Positions 17,494 to 26,792 of a DNA stretch of 64,000 nt are shown here, piece after piece. Numbering within the stretch: the first letter of the stretch is position 1; each line of letters begins with the position of its first letter. The notes beneath the pieces are model-generated. The model had not been told where the DNA came from. It made no database searches and was given only the letters and a program-made list of their open reading frames with translations. The DNA is from JBHJGM01 sp964405825 (lineage in GTDB: Bacteria; Verrucomicrobiota; Verrucomicrobiia; Opitutales; JBHJGM01), in NCBI GenBank assembly GCA_964405825.1, contig CAYOPI010000002.1, positions 1 to 64,000 of the forward strand. Direction: 5' to 3'. A program made the position numbers and the translations under genes.

Positions 17494-18899
17494 GCCGTCG
17501 GCGCAGCACGGCGCTTGAGGACGCCATCCAGAAAGATCAGTCCGCCGTCGAGATCGGTGAAGGCCCCGTCGAGTTGCGCCTCGAAGCACTCCTGGAGAAT
17601 CTCGCCAAAGACCGGTCCGGGCTGAAGTCCGCGCTCGATCAGATGTCGGCCCATGACCAGCGTCCGGGGCGCATGCCCGGCGACCTCGAGGGCTTCGGCG
17701 CGCTCCAGCAGCCAATCCCCGGCGGGAAAGTCTGCGGGCAAAGGAGGCCGCCCGGCGGCGTCGGCCCGGCACACCCGCACCAGCCGATCAATGCGCCCGG
17801 CCCTGTTCGCGAGGCGTCGCACCGCATTGTCGGAGGACTGGCTGTCGTAGAGCGCGCCGGGGCGCATGTGCGTTTCCACCAGCGGAAGCACGCCCTCGAA
17901 AAGGTTCACCTGGGCAGTCAGTCGTCGCAGAAACGACTCCGCCGGCACAAGCCCTTCCTTTTCGTGGCCGGGCGAGCGGATGCGTCCATCCTCGGCCGTG
18001 ATGGTGGTCATCGGCTTACCCAGGTCGTGGCAGAGCACGGCCAGGCCGACGACCAAATCCTCGAAGGGATCGCCCAGTCGGTGCGCGGCAAAGGCATCCA
18101 GGCAATGCAGCGTGTGCGTCCACACATCGCCCTCCGGATGCCAGAGCGGATCCTGCGGGCAATTGATCAGCGCGGCCAGTTCCGGGTAGTAACGCACCCA
18201 GCCGCAGTCCTTCAGAAACGCCAGCCCGCGCGAGGGCGTTTTGCCACGCAAGAGCAGCTTGCTCCACTCTTCAAACTGGCGCTCGGGCGGCAGATCTTCC
18301 GGCTCGATGCCGCGACACAAGGCCAACGTGGCCGGATCAATCGACAGTTCGAAACGCGCCAGAAACTGCATCGCCCGCAGCACGCGCAGGGGGTCCTCGT
18401 CGAACTGCTCTGAGCAGTGGCGCAGAACGCCTTGCTTCAGGTCGGCCACCCCGCCCAGCGGGTCCACCAGCTCGAGGGTGCGCGGATCAAAGGAGATCGC
18501 ATTGAGCGTGAAATCCCGACGAAGCGCGGCCGACTCCGGCGAGAGTGTCGGATCGCCGGTGACCTGAAAGCCCTTGTGGCCGCGCCCCTGCTTGGACTCC
18601 GTGCGAGGCAAGCTGACGTCGATCTCGAAACCCTTGAGCTTGAGGACGCCAAAGGCCCGACCGACGGTCACCAGCCGGAACCGCTTCTGAAGGAGGCCTT
18701 CAAGCTCTGCCACGGGGACTCCAAAGACCTCGATATCAACGTCTTTGGGGTGAAGGCCGAGGAGGGCATCACGCACGCAGCCCCCGACCAGCAAGGCCCG
18801 GCCCCCTGCCCCGGCGACCATCCACGCCAGTTCGGCAACCGCCGCCCGCTCGGAATCGGGCATCCAGTGCAGTGAATCCAGTGTGTGGAGGCCCGGCAT
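17490..18899 (-). CDS. cca: CCA-adding tRNA nucleotidyltransferase with HD domain
   Basis: The enzyme adds or repairs the 3' CCA of tRNA; the family also includes poly(A) polymerases. The head motif LLVGGCVRDALLG and the catalytic carboxylates KDVDIEVFG (Asp53, Asp55) are intact. They are followed by RRDFTLNAI and EDPLRVLRAMQF. A C-terminal HD domain is visible (LAVLCHDLGKP, then ETHMRP). The length of 469 residues is normal for the HD-containing class. It faces the APC gene tail to tail and is divergent from cysH. Whether it adds CCA or only part of it cannot be decided here. Confidence 0.88.
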   Translation of the reverse strand: MPGLHTLDSLHWMPDSERAAVAELAWMVAGAGGRALLVGGCVRDALLGLHPKDVDIEVFGVPVAELEGLLQKRFRLVTVGRAFGVLKLKGFEIDVSLPRTESKQGRGHKGFQVTGDPTLSPESAALRRDFTLNAISFDPRTLELVDPLGGVADLKQGVLRHCSEQFDEDPLRVLRAMQFLARFELSIDPATLALCRGIEPEDLPPERQFEEWSKLLLRGKTPSRGLAFLKDCGWVRYYPELAALINCPQDPLWHPEGDVWTHTLHCLDAFAAHRLGDPFEDLVVGLAVLCHDLGKPMTTITAEDGRIRSPGHEKEGLVPAESFLRRLTAQVNLFEGVLPLVETHMRPGALYDSQSSDNAVRRLANRAGRIDRLVRVCRADAAGRPPLPADFPAGDWLLERAEALEVAGHAPRTLVMGRHLIERGLQPGPVFGEILQECFEAQLDGAFTDLDGGLIFLDGVLKRRAAPTA

Positions 18900-18986
18900 A
18901 AGAACGCTCGTTTGAAACGGAAATAAAGCTCAAGCCTGAAACATCTCAAACGACTAATTGACTATATTGCCCCGTGAAGTAAGAAA

Positions 18987-19739
18987 ATGATCATGTTCAC
19001 CCAAATCCCGTGGGAAAAGATGCATTCGGACCCGGATGCGCTCAAGGCCCAATCCGAACACCTCGAGACCCTCAGCGCCACCGAACGCGTGGCCTGGGCG
19101 CACCGGGAGTTTGGCGAGGATTTGGTCATGAGCACGAGCTTTGGCGTGCAGTCGGCCGTGATGCTGCACCTGGTCACACAGGTCGTGCCGAACATCCCGG
19201 TGGTTTTCATCGACACCGGCTATCTCTTTCCCGAGACCTACCGCTTTGCCGACACCTTGACCCAGCGCCTGCGCCTGAACCTGAAGACCTATCACCCGCT
19301 GCGGAGCCCGGCCCATCAGGAAGCGGTCGAGGGAAAACGCTGGGAACTGGGCGAGGCCAAGCTTGGCGAGTACAACTTTGAAAACAAGGTCGAGCCGATG
19401 AACCGAGCGCTCAAGGACCTCGGGGCTTTCGCCTGGCTGGCCGGGCTGCGCCGCGAGCAATCCAGTTCACGCCAGGACTTGCCGGTGATGCAGGCGCAGC
19501 GCCGCACCGTAAAGCTGCACCCGATTCTGGACTGGTCCAGCCGCGACATCTACCAGTACCTGCAAAAGTTCGACCTGCCCTACCACCCCCTGTGGGAAGA
19601 GGGTTACGTCTCGGTGGGCGACTGGCACTCCACCAGGAAGCTCACCGCGGGCATGAGCGAGGAGCAGACCCGCTTCAACGGCCTCAAGCGCGAGTGCGGC
19701 CTGCACGAGGTCTCCCACCGCTACGACTTCCAGATTTAG
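18987..19739 (+). CDS. cysH: Phosphoadenylyl-sulfate reductase CysH
   Basis: The enzyme reduces PAPS (or APS) to sulfite in assimilatory sulfate reduction. The ATP-sulfurylase-like fold shows the STSFGVQSAVML loop (49-60), FIDTGYLFPETY, and GLRREQSSSR (153-162). The C-terminal redox segment is KRECGLH with Cys237. The paired cysteines that bind an iron-sulfur cluster in APS reductases are absent, so it should be the thioredoxin-dependent PAPS type. Two in-frame ATGs (18987, 18993) are possible. An 87-base AT-rich gap separates it from divergent cca. No other sulfate-assimilation gene is nearby. Confidence 0.9.
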   Translation: MIMFTQIPWEKMHSDPDALKAQSEHLETLSATERVAWAHREFGEDLVMSTSFGVQSAVMLHLVTQVVPNIPVVFIDTGYLFPETYRFADTLTQRLRLNLKTYHPLRSPAHQEAVEGKRWELGEAKLGEYNFENKVEPMNRALKDLGAFAWLAGLRREQSSSRQDLPVMQAQRRTVKLHPILDWSSRDIYQYLQKFDLPYHPLWEEGYVSVGDWHSTRKLTAGMSEEQTRFNGLKRECGLHEVSHRYDFQI

Positions 19740-19834
19740 CGGGTGCGCCAGCGGGTTTTGCGGTGTCAGAGGTTGCGGTCCTGAAGCGGGCCGGACATCT
19801 TGTCGCTACGTACCCATTCCAACCGTCTACGACA

Positions 19835-20984
19835 ATGCTGCTAGCGCCTGAAATCCGTTCCCAGATCGAAGAAATCCACAAGCGTGCCGGTTACCTGTGG
19901 AGGTATCTTTGACGTCCCGGCCAAGCAGTCCCGTATCGAAGAGCTGGAGGCCCTGATGGGCGGCGCAACCTTCTGGGATGATCCGGAAGGCGCCCAGAAG
20001 GTCATTGCCGAGGTCAATCGCCTGAAAGCGGTGGTCAATCCCATCGTGGATTTCAAGGCGCGCGCCGAAGATCTCCAGGCGATGGAGGAACTCGTGGGTG
20101 AGTCCGACGAGGCCGACGGCGCCGCCATGGCCGATGAACTGCGTGAGCAGGCCGAGGCGATGCTGACCGAGGTCGACTCGCTGGAAATCACCTCTTTTTT
20201 GAGCGGTCCACACGACACCAGGAACGCGATTCTGACGATTCACGCCGGGGCTGGCGGCACGGAGTCCTGCGACTGGGCTGACATGCTGCTGCGGATGTAC
20301 ACGCGCTGGGGCGAGCGGCGCGGCTTCACCGTCTCCGTCGATGATCTGCAACAGGGCGAGGAAGCCGGCATCCGGGAGGCGATTCTCCGTCTGGAGGGTC
20401 CCAACGCCTACGGCTACGCCAAGGCCGAGCGCGGCGTGCACCGGCTCGTGCGCATCAGCCCGTTTGACGCCCAGAAGCGCCGCCACACCTCCTTTTGCTC
20501 GGTCGACATCGTGGCCGAGGTCGACGACGACATCGACCTGGAGATCAAGGAAGAGGACCTGCGCGTGGACACCTACCGCGCCAGCGGCAAGGGCGGCCAG
20601 CACGTCAACCGCACCGAGTCGGCCGTCCGCCTGACCCACCTTCCCACCGGAATCGTGGCCGCCTGCCAGAACGAGCGCTCCCAGCACAAGAACAAGGCCA
20701 CGGCCATGCGCCTGCTCAAGTCGAAGATCTTTGAGAAACTCGAGGACGAGAAGCGCACCGAGATGGAACGGTTCTACGGCGAGAAGGGCGAGATCGGCTG
20801 GGGCAACCAGATCCGCAGCTACGTCTTTCAACCCTACCAGATGGTCAAGGACCTGCGCACCGGCACCGAAACCGGCAACATCCAGGCGGTGATGGACGGC
20901 GACATCGACCCCTTCGTCAACGCCTGGCTGCGCGCCGGCGGACCCCGCACCCGCGCCGAGGGCGTCAAACTCGACGACGAGTAA
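19835..20984 (+). CDS. prfB: Peptide chain release factor 2, with programmed +1 frameshift
   Basis: RF2 ends translation at UGA and UAA. Frame one codes 25 residues (MLLAPEIRS to GYLWRYL) and stops at TGA 19910-19912. A +1 shift continues at GAC 19911 for 357 more residues, 382 in all. The specificity tripeptide SPF (RISPFDAQKRR) and the catalytic GGQ (GKGGQHVNRTES) are intact. The protein controls its own level, because low RF2 favours the shift at its own UGA. It is followed seven bases later by an ATP-grasp-like gene on the same strand. Confidence 0.96.
19899..19913 (+). promoter_or_regulatory. RF2 programmed frameshift site
   Basis: An internal Shine-Dalgarno-like GGAGG (19899-19903) lies three bases before CTT TGA C (19907-19913). 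This is the classical arrangement: tRNA-Leu slips from CUU to UUU while UGA waits in the A site. It also shows that the 16S anti-Shine-Dalgarno sequence is functional in this organism, although many genes here start without one. Confidence 0.95.
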
Positions 20985-20991
20985 GCCGCCC

Positions 20992-22395
20992 ATGACCACG
21001 TCCACCCACAGCTACAGCGAGCTGCAGAAGGTCTTTGAGGGCACCACCCTCTTCGCCGAGAAGACCTGGAAGCTCTCGCCGGAACCCATCGCGCTGACCC
21101 GGCGGCAGGTCACCGAAATCGAGCGCATTGGCCAGGCCTGCGTGGAGTTTCACAAGGCGCTGGAGGTGCTCTACACCCGCTCCTGGCAGGAGAAGAATCT
21201 CGCGCGCAACGGCAAACTGATCGCGCCATGGGTGGCCGGATACCTCGACCGCGGGAAACCGCCCACGCTGATCGAACACGCGCGCCACGCCCACCTGAAA
21301 GGCGCGCTGCCGTCCATCCTGCGCCCGGACCTGCTCCTGACCGAGGACGGCTTTGCCTTGGCCGAACTGGACGCGGTGCCCGGCGGGGTGGGCCTGACGG
21401 CCTTTCTCAATCGCCTCTACGGCGAGGGCCCCTTCGAACTGGTCGGCGATGCCGAGAGCATGATCACCGGTTTCTACGATGCCCTGACCGCGCTGGTGCC
21501 CGGTCAGGAAGACCCGCTGATCGCGATCGTCGTCAGTGACGAGGCGGCGACCTACCTGCCCGAATTCGAATGGCTGGCCGAGCAGCTGCGCCACCGCGCC
21601 TGCCGCGTGCACTGCTTGCATCCCAGCGAGATCATGCCGCTGGGTTCCACGCTCTGCGCGCCCATCGAGGGCAACCCGGTCAAGGTCGATCTGATCTACC
21701 GCTTCTTCGAGCTGTTCGATCTGGAGAACGTCGCCACGGCTGCGCAGATTCAGCGAGCCGCCGAAAATGGCGAGGTTGTTGTCAGCCCGCCGATGCGCCA
21801 CTTTCAGGAAGAGAAGCTCAACCTGGCCCTGCTGCACCATCACATGCTGGAGGACTTCTGGCGGGAGAACCTCTCGCGGGGCGCGTTCAAGCTGCTGCGA
21901 AAGATTGTGCCGCACAGTTGGGTGGTCGACCCGGTAGAGCTGCCCCCCAACGCGGTGCTGGATTCACCGTGGGTCGGCGGCAAACCGATTCGCGAGTGGG
22001 CGAGGCTGGGCGAGGCCACGCAGAAAGACCGCAACCTCATCCTCAAGGCCAGCGGCTTTCACGAAACGGCCTGGGGCGCGCGCAGCGTTGTGCTGGGCAC
22101 CGACAGCTCTCGCGAGGAGTGGACGGCCGCGCTGGAGAAGGCCGTCTCGATGTCCGACGAGGTGCTGCACATCCTGCAGGACTACAAAAAGCCCATGCGC
22201 GTGCCTCACCCGGTGTACCGCGAGGACGGCAGCGTGCATCCAACCGAAGGACGCCTGCGTCTGTGCCCGTACTACTTTGTGCAAGAAGGATCGAGCAGCC
22301 TGCAAGGGGTGCTGGCCACCTACTGCCCGCCGGACAAGAAGATCATTCATGGCATGCGCGAGGCCGCCATGCTGCCGGTGCAGGTACGCGAATAG
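20992..22395 (+). CDS. ATP-grasp-like protein of unknown substrate
   Basis: This 467-residue soluble protein has the feel of an atypical, circularly permuted ATP-grasp ligase such as the glutathionylspermidine synthetase-like group. RPDLLLTEDGFALAELDAVP followed by GGVGL (about residues 110-135) resembles their substrate loop. LILKASGFHETAWGARSV (Lys352) resembles the nucleotide-binding KxxxGxxxxGV segment. There is no signal peptide. It lies seven bases behind prfB, so co-transcription is likely, though no functional link is apparent. The family is my reading of motifs only. Confidence 0.5.
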   Translation: MTTSTHSYSELQKVFEGTTLFAEKTWKLSPEPIALTRRQVTEIERIGQACVEFHKALEVLYTRSWQEKNLARNGKLIAPWVAGYLDRGKPPTLIEHARHAHLKGALPSILRPDLLLTEDGFALAELDAVPGGVGLTAFLNRLYGEGPFELVGDAESMITGFYDALTALVPGQEDPLIAIVVSDEAATYLPEFEWLAEQLRHRACRVHCLHPSEIMPLGSTLCAPIEGNPVKVDLIYRFFELFDLENVATAAQIQRAAENGEVVVSPPMRHFQEEKLNLALLHHHMLEDFWRENLSRGAFKLLRKIVPHSWVVDPVELPPNAVLDSPWVGGKPIREWARLGEATQKDRNLILKASGFHETAWGARSVVLGTDSSREEWTAALEKAVSMSDEVLHILQDYKKPMRVPHPVYREDGSVHPTEGRLRLCPYYFVQEGSSSLQGVLATYCPPDKKIIHGMREAAMLPVQVRE

Positions 22396-22396
22396 C

Positions 22397-23368
22397 CTAG
22401 CGCCGGGTGTCTTCGGGCGGCGCGGCCTTGGCCGTCACCAGGTAGACGCGTCCGTTCCTGATGCCGAGCGGATACGTGGTGCCGGTGAAGTTCTGCGCCT
22501 CGGCGTCGGGGTCGGTCGAAGGGGGTGCCTCCTCGTCGGTTGCGTACTCCAGGATCATGTTGGCCACCACCGGCAAAGTCGTGACGTATTTGGTTCCTCG
22601 ATACGTGTACTCCAGCACCTGGTTCTCCTGTGGCGGCTCGATCCGGATGCGCTCGATGCGGTTCTGGAAGTCCCCTTCGAAGCTGCGCACCAGCCCCTGT
22701 CGGATGAAGTCGGGCGCACCGTCCAGGTAGACCAGATCGAGCGCGGCAAGCATGTCCTTGCGCTCGTGCGCGTCCAGAAAAGCCTTCGCCAGAGCCTCGT
22801 AGGTACGCGGCGCGCCCAGGGCTGGATTGCGCACCGGATCGTCCGGCTCAGCCCTGTCTGGGTTTTTGGCGGCTTCCTCAGCCGCGCGCGCCATCTCGGC
22901 CCGGCGCATCGGCATGCTGTCGATCAACGACACCAGCTCAGTGAGCGGAATGGGGGCGGCCATCTGCAATTTGACGCGGCCGTCCTTGCCGACGAGCGCG
23001 GTGGCCAGGCCCTCGCGAGGCATCTCGAAGTCCGCGCGCAGGCGCTCCAGCTGATCGCTGCTGAAGAAGGTGTTGCCGATGGTCCCGCCCTGCCCCTGGA
23101 CGAATTGGCCGATGAGTAAATCGCGTTCTTCCCAGAGCGGTGCCAGGCGTTCAATCTCCTCCAGGTAATGGCGGTAGGCCGGGTTGCTCGTGGACGGGCT
23201 GACGATGAGCAAAATCCGGTGCTTCCAGAGATAGGATTCAAGCACCTTGGACGTCGGGGCTTCGGCGGACGCGGGCTCGGCTTCGTCGGACGCAGCGACC
23301 CCGTCGTTGGATTGGGCCAGTGCGGTCGAGGCCAGCAGAGCGCTAAGCAATACGATGAGGATGACCAT
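22397..23368 (-). CDS. DUF4174-domain periplasmic protein
   Basis: The start ATG 23366-23368 gives a signal peptide MVILIVLLSALLASTALAQS; a longer frame upstream adds 28 residues that would spoil it. After a low-complexity Ala/Glu stretch comes a DUF4174 domain, thioredoxin-like in pattern: LESYLWKHRILLIVSPS, EERDLLIGQF, and the characteristic end LVSLIDSMPMRRAEM. DUF4174 has no established activity. No CxxC is present, so thiol chemistry is unlikely. The second half (about residues 170-323) has no family I recognise. It is last in a minus-strand series after surE, with an 80-base gap. Confidence 0.7.
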   Translation of the reverse strand: MVILIVLLSALLASTALAQSNDGVAASDEAEPASAEAPTSKVLESYLWKHRILLIVSPSTSNPAYRHYLEEIERLAPLWEERDLLIGQFVQGQGGTIGNTFFSSDQLERLRADFEMPREGLATALVGKDGRVKLQMAAPIPLTELVSLIDSMPMRRAEMARAAEEAAKNPDRAEPDDPVRNPALGAPRTYEALAKAFLDAHERKDMLAALDLVYLDGAPDFIRQGLVRSFEGDFQNRIERIRIEPPQENQVLEYTYRGTKYVTTLPVVANMILEYATDEEAPPSTDPDAEAQNFTGTTYPLGIRNGRVYLVTAKAAPPEDTRR

Positions 23369-23448
23369 CCGGACGCAGGGTTGGCGGTGAGCGATCTTCA
23401 GAGAATACGCGGGCGAGGGCGCTTTGCCAAACGCATTTGCAGGCAGGC

Positions 23449-24219
23449 TCAACGAGTGAGTGCGCCCAATTGGACCACGCTGTGGGTGATGTGTTTCTTC
23501 TCCAGCCAGGCGGCGTCGTGGTCATCGTCGGGCTGCAGGGTCTCGCCGCGCTGGTAGCCAAAGGCGAAGCGCCCATCATCCTGCCGGCTGAAAAGCGGGG
23601 CAGCCATCCGACGCCACAAGGGCGTTCGCCGCACCGGGCTCTCCAGCGTAACGGGGTTGGGGAAGTTGATGTTGTCGATGCGGGCAGCGGAGGCGTCGGT
23701 CGGTTCGTCCAGGCGCGCTCGGGTGAAGGCCACCGAACGCTGCGCGCTGATCGCCACCGACTGCATGACTTCAGGCCACTCGTCCTGCCGACCGGCAGCA
23801 ATCGCCTCGAAAAAGGGCTTGGGCACCTGCTGGGAAAAGGCCAGCGACGGCAGCCCCCACAGCGCGCCTTCTGAAGCCGCCGCCACCGTGCCCGAATTCA
23901 AAAAGAGTGTCAGCGAGCAGTTGATCCCCACGTTGATGCCCGAGAGAACCGCATCCGGCGGATTCGGCAGCAGGTGGGCGAGGGCGAGGTTGACGCAGTC
24001 CACCGGCGTGCCATCGACGCTGTAGGCCAAAACCGGATACGTCTCGATTTTTTCGACGGTCAGTGGACGACGCCGCGTCATCGAGCGACCCGTCCAGCTT
24101 TGCTCGTGTTTGGGGGCAACGACGGTCAGGTCGAAGTCGGCCCGATGGGCCTCCACCAGCAGCCGGAGGAACACGCTGTCGATGCCGTCGTCGTTGGAGA
24201 TGAGCAGGTGCGGGCGCAT
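23449..24219 (-). CDS. surE: 5'/3'-nucleotidase SurE
   Basis: SurE is a metal-dependent nucleoside monophosphate phosphatase linked to stationary-phase survival. The metal-binding start LLISNDDGID (Asp10, Asp11) is intact, as are APKHEQSWTGRSMT and the SGINVGIN loop. The length of 256 residues is normal. The ATG at 24217-24219 immediately follows the pnp terminator hairpin, so expression may depend on read-through or on a promoter inside that gap. Confidence 0.9.
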   Translation of the reverse strand: MRPHLLISNDDGIDSVFLRLLVEAHRADFDLTVVAPKHEQSWTGRSMTRRRPLTVEKIETYPVLAYSVDGTPVDCVNLALAHLLPNPPDAVLSGINVGINCSLTLFLNSGTVAAASEGALWGLPSLAFSQQVPKPFFEAIAAGRQDEWPEVMQSVAISAQRSVAFTRARLDEPTDASAARIDNINFPNPVTLESPVRRTPLWRRMAAPLFSRQDDGRFAFGYQRGETLQPDDDHDAAWLEKKHITHSVVQLGALTR

Positions 24220-24240
24220 GAAGTCGGAAGCGTCAACAAA

Positions 24241-24272
24241 GAGGCCCGGCTGCAACGTGGCAACCGGGCCTC
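24241..24272 (-). terminator. Rho-independent terminator after pnp
   Basis: Read on the minus strand, GAGGCCCGG (24272-24264) pairs perfectly with CCGGGCCTC (24249-24241) around a 14-base loop and is followed by TTTGTTG. The hairpin begins 17 bases after the pnp stop. It ends 21 bases before the surE start. Confidence 0.85.
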
Positions 24273-24289
24273 CGCAAAAAGAGGACAGA

Positions 24290-26581
24290 TCAGGCGTTCG
24301 CGGATTCCTTGCGCCGTCCCTTGTCGCCGCGACCGCGACCGCCGCCACCGCCGCCGCCATCACGACCCCGGCCTCGACCACCGCGGCCACCGCCGCCATC
24401 GCGGTCCCGATCGCGACCACGACCACCGCCTTCGGGCTTGGGCGGAGGCTCGTACGGAATGCCCTGCTGCTCGCAAAGCGCGGCCCGGCGCGACAGGCGC
24501 ACACGGCCCTTGTCGTCGATGCCGATACACTTGACCAGAATCTCGTCGCCGAGCTTGCAGACGTCTTCGGTCTTCTCGACGCGGAAGTCCGCCAGCTCGG
24601 AGATATGCACCAGACCTTCCTTGCCCGGCAGACACTCGACGAAGGCGCCAAACTCCTTGATCGAGCGGACGATGCCCTTGTAGGTCTTGCCGACCTCGAT
24701 ATCGCCGGTGACCAGCTCGATTTCCTGAAGGGCGCGCTGGAGCGATTCCTTGGAGGTGGAGAAGATGCTCACCTTGCCGCTGTCGTCGGGGGCGATGTCG
24801 ATCTGCGCGCCGCTGAATTCGGTGATGCGCTTGATTGTCTTGCCGCCGGGGCCGATGAGGGCGCCGATCTTCTCGGGATCGATCTGGATGCTCTCGATGC
24901 GCGGCGCGTGTTCCTTGAGTTCGGTGCGGTGCGAGGGCATGGCCTCGCCCATCACGTCGAGAATCTTCAGACGGGCCTCGCGATTCTGTGCGATCGAGGC
25001 CTTGGCGATGTCGAAGGGCAGTCCCTGAATTTTCAGGTCCAGCTGGAAGCCGGTGACGCCCTCGCGCGTGCCGCAGATCTTGAAGTCCATGTCGCCGAAG
25101 TGATCCTCGGCGCCGAGGATGTCCGTCAGGATGACGTGCTTATCGATCTCTTTGGCGTCGTTCATCTTGGTCACCAGACCGCAGGAGATCCCGGCGACCG
25201 GAGCCAGCAGCGGCACCCCGGCGTCGAGCATGCTCAGGCAACCGCCGCAGACCGAGGCCATCGAGGTCGACCCGTTGGACTCCATGATGTCGGAGACGAT
25301 GCGGATGGAGTAGGCGAACTCGTCCTCGGGCGGGATGACCGGCAGCAGCGAGCGCTCGGCCAGCGCACCGTGGCCGATTTCGCGGCGTCCCGGCGAGCCG
25401 GTGCGGCCGGTTTCACCGACGGAGTACGGCGGAAAGTTGTAGTGCAGGATGAAGGACTTCATGCGGGTGCCGCCGGTCAGTCCGTCCAGTTCCTGGGCGT
25501 CCTTGCTTGTGCCGAGCGTGGTCGTGATGACGCTCTGGGTCTCGCCACGGGCAAAGAGGGCCGAGCCGTGCACGCGCGGGAGCACGGACGTCTCACAGGA
25601 AACATGGCGCAGGTCGGCCGGACCGCGCCCGTCCACACGCTTGCCGTGCTCGAGGATGTTCTCGCGGTAGACCTCCTCCTGCAGTTCCTCAAAGGACATG
25701 CGGACCTGATTGGGGTCGAAGGTGTCCTCGCCCATCTCGGCCAGCAGCTTCTCCTTGCACTCTTCCTCGAGCGCGTCGACGGCATCCTGGCGGTCCTGCT
25801 TCTTGTCCTGGAAGACGGCACTCACCAGACGCTCGCCGACGATTTCGCGGCAACGCTTCAGGTAGTCCTCCTGGGCAAAGAACAATTCGAACGCGCGCTT
25901 TTCCCTGGCGACCTGGGAGGCCAGTTCCTTCTGCGCGGCGATGATGCTCTGGATGGCCTCGTGGGCTTTCTCCAGCGCCTCGATGAAGCGGTCTTCGGGC
26001 ATCTGGTCGGCGCTGCCCTCGATCATCATCATCTCCTTCTCGTTGCCGACGTAGATAAGGTCCAGCGACGACTCGAAGATCTCTTCGTTGGTCGGGTTGA
26101 CCACAAACTCGCCCTCGATCTCGGCCAGGCGGACGCAGCCGATGGGACCATTCCAGGGGATGTCCGAGCACATCAGCGCGGCCGAGGCGCCGTTGACCAT
26201 GAGGATGTCGGGCTCGTGAACCAGGTCGGTCGCCAGGAGCGAGCCGATGACCTGGACCTCGTTCATGAAGCCCTTCGGAAAGAGCGGACGCAGCGGACGG
26301 TCGCAGAGGCGCGAGGTCAGGATTTCCTTTTCGCTGGGACGGCCCTCGCGCTTGAAGTAGCCCCCGGGGAAACGTCCGGCGGCCTGGAATTTTTCACGGT
26401 AGTCGACCGTGAGCGGGAAAAAGTCCTGGTCAGGACGGAGGGTATTGGCAGCGGTGGCGGCAACGAAGACCTCGGTCTCGCCGAGGGAGATGGTGACCGC
26501 GCCATTGGCCTGCTTGGCAATCGAGCCGGTCGAGATGGTGATGCCGAGTTTTTCGTCAACGACGGCGTGAGCTTGTTTCAT
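24290..26581 (-). CDS. pnp: Polyribonucleotide nucleotidyltransferase with RGG-like tail
   Basis: PNPase degrades RNA 3' to 5' by phosphorolysis and is a core part of RNA decay. Two RNase PH domains flank the helical domain. The second carries LGAEDHFGDMDFK. A KH domain (IGALIGPGGKTIKRI) and an S1 domain (GIVRSIKEFGAFVECLPGKE) follow. The start is ATG 26579-26581; the upstream extension is noise. The protein is 763 residues. An unusual feature is the last 45 or so residues, made almost only of Gly, Arg and Asp repeats (RGRDRDRD, RGGRGRGRD). Such a basic disordered tail may add RNA binding or condensation. It lies downstream of rpsO, the common order. Confidence 0.95.
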   Translation of the reverse strand: MKQAHAVVDEKLGITISTGSIAKQANGAVTISLGETEVFVAATAANTLRPDQDFFPLTVDYREKFQAAGRFPGGYFKREGRPSEKEILTSRLCDRPLRPLFPKGFMNEVQVIGSLLATDLVHEPDILMVNGASAALMCSDIPWNGPIGCVRLAEIEGEFVVNPTNEEIFESSLDLIYVGNEKEMMMIEGSADQMPEDRFIEALEKAHEAIQSIIAAQKELASQVAREKRAFELFFAQEDYLKRCREIVGERLVSAVFQDKKQDRQDAVDALEEECKEKLLAEMGEDTFDPNQVRMSFEELQEEVYRENILEHGKRVDGRGPADLRHVSCETSVLPRVHGSALFARGETQSVITTTLGTSKDAQELDGLTGGTRMKSFILHYNFPPYSVGETGRTGSPGRREIGHGALAERSLLPVIPPEDEFAYSIRIVSDIMESNGSTSMASVCGGCLSMLDAGVPLLAPVAGISCGLVTKMNDAKEIDKHVILTDILGAEDHFGDMDFKICGTREGVTGFQLDLKIQGLPFDIAKASIAQNREARLKILDVMGEAMPSHRTELKEHAPRIESIQIDPEKIGALIGPGGKTIKRITEFSGAQIDIAPDDSGKVSIFSTSKESLQRALQEIELVTGDIEVGKTYKGIVRSIKEFGAFVECLPGKEGLVHISELADFRVEKTEDVCKLGDEILVKCIGIDDKGRVRLSRRAALCEQQGIPYEPPPKPEGGGRGRDRDRDGGGGRGGRGRGRDGGGGGGGRGRGDKGRRKESANA

Positions 26582-26645
26582 TTTCTTAGTGTAGCGTTCG
26601 GTAGTTGAGTGGGGCCTGGTGGCGGTTGGGACGCCGGAGTGAGCG

Positions 26646-26663
26646 CGAGCCCCCTTGGGCTCG
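26646..26663 (-). promoter_or_regulatory. Hairpin in the rpsO-pnp gap
   Basis: CGAGCCC (26646-26652) and GGGCTCG (26657-26663) form a perfect seven-base stem with a four-base loop, in the 211-base gap between rpsO and pnp. No T-run follows on the minus strand. In other bacteria this gap holds an attenuator and the RNase III hairpin through which PNPase controls its own mRNA. Position is the only basis for suggesting the same here. Confidence 0.45.
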
Positions 26664-26792
26664 GCGGCCAGGCGGGATTCAAAGTGGGCCGACTTGGTCC
26701 GGCAGTCCTCTGAGCGCATACGCCAGTACGCCCGAACCCCTGCGGATTCGGACCTTGGCAGGCTGCGCCCGAGTCTGCTGGAGGGCCGGCAA

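Noticed and set aside
24110..26608. An 832-codon open frame on the plus strand
   Set aside because: It is antisense to pnp across its length, and its translation is a high-GC shadow (Gly/Asp/Arg/Leu-rich) without any family motif.
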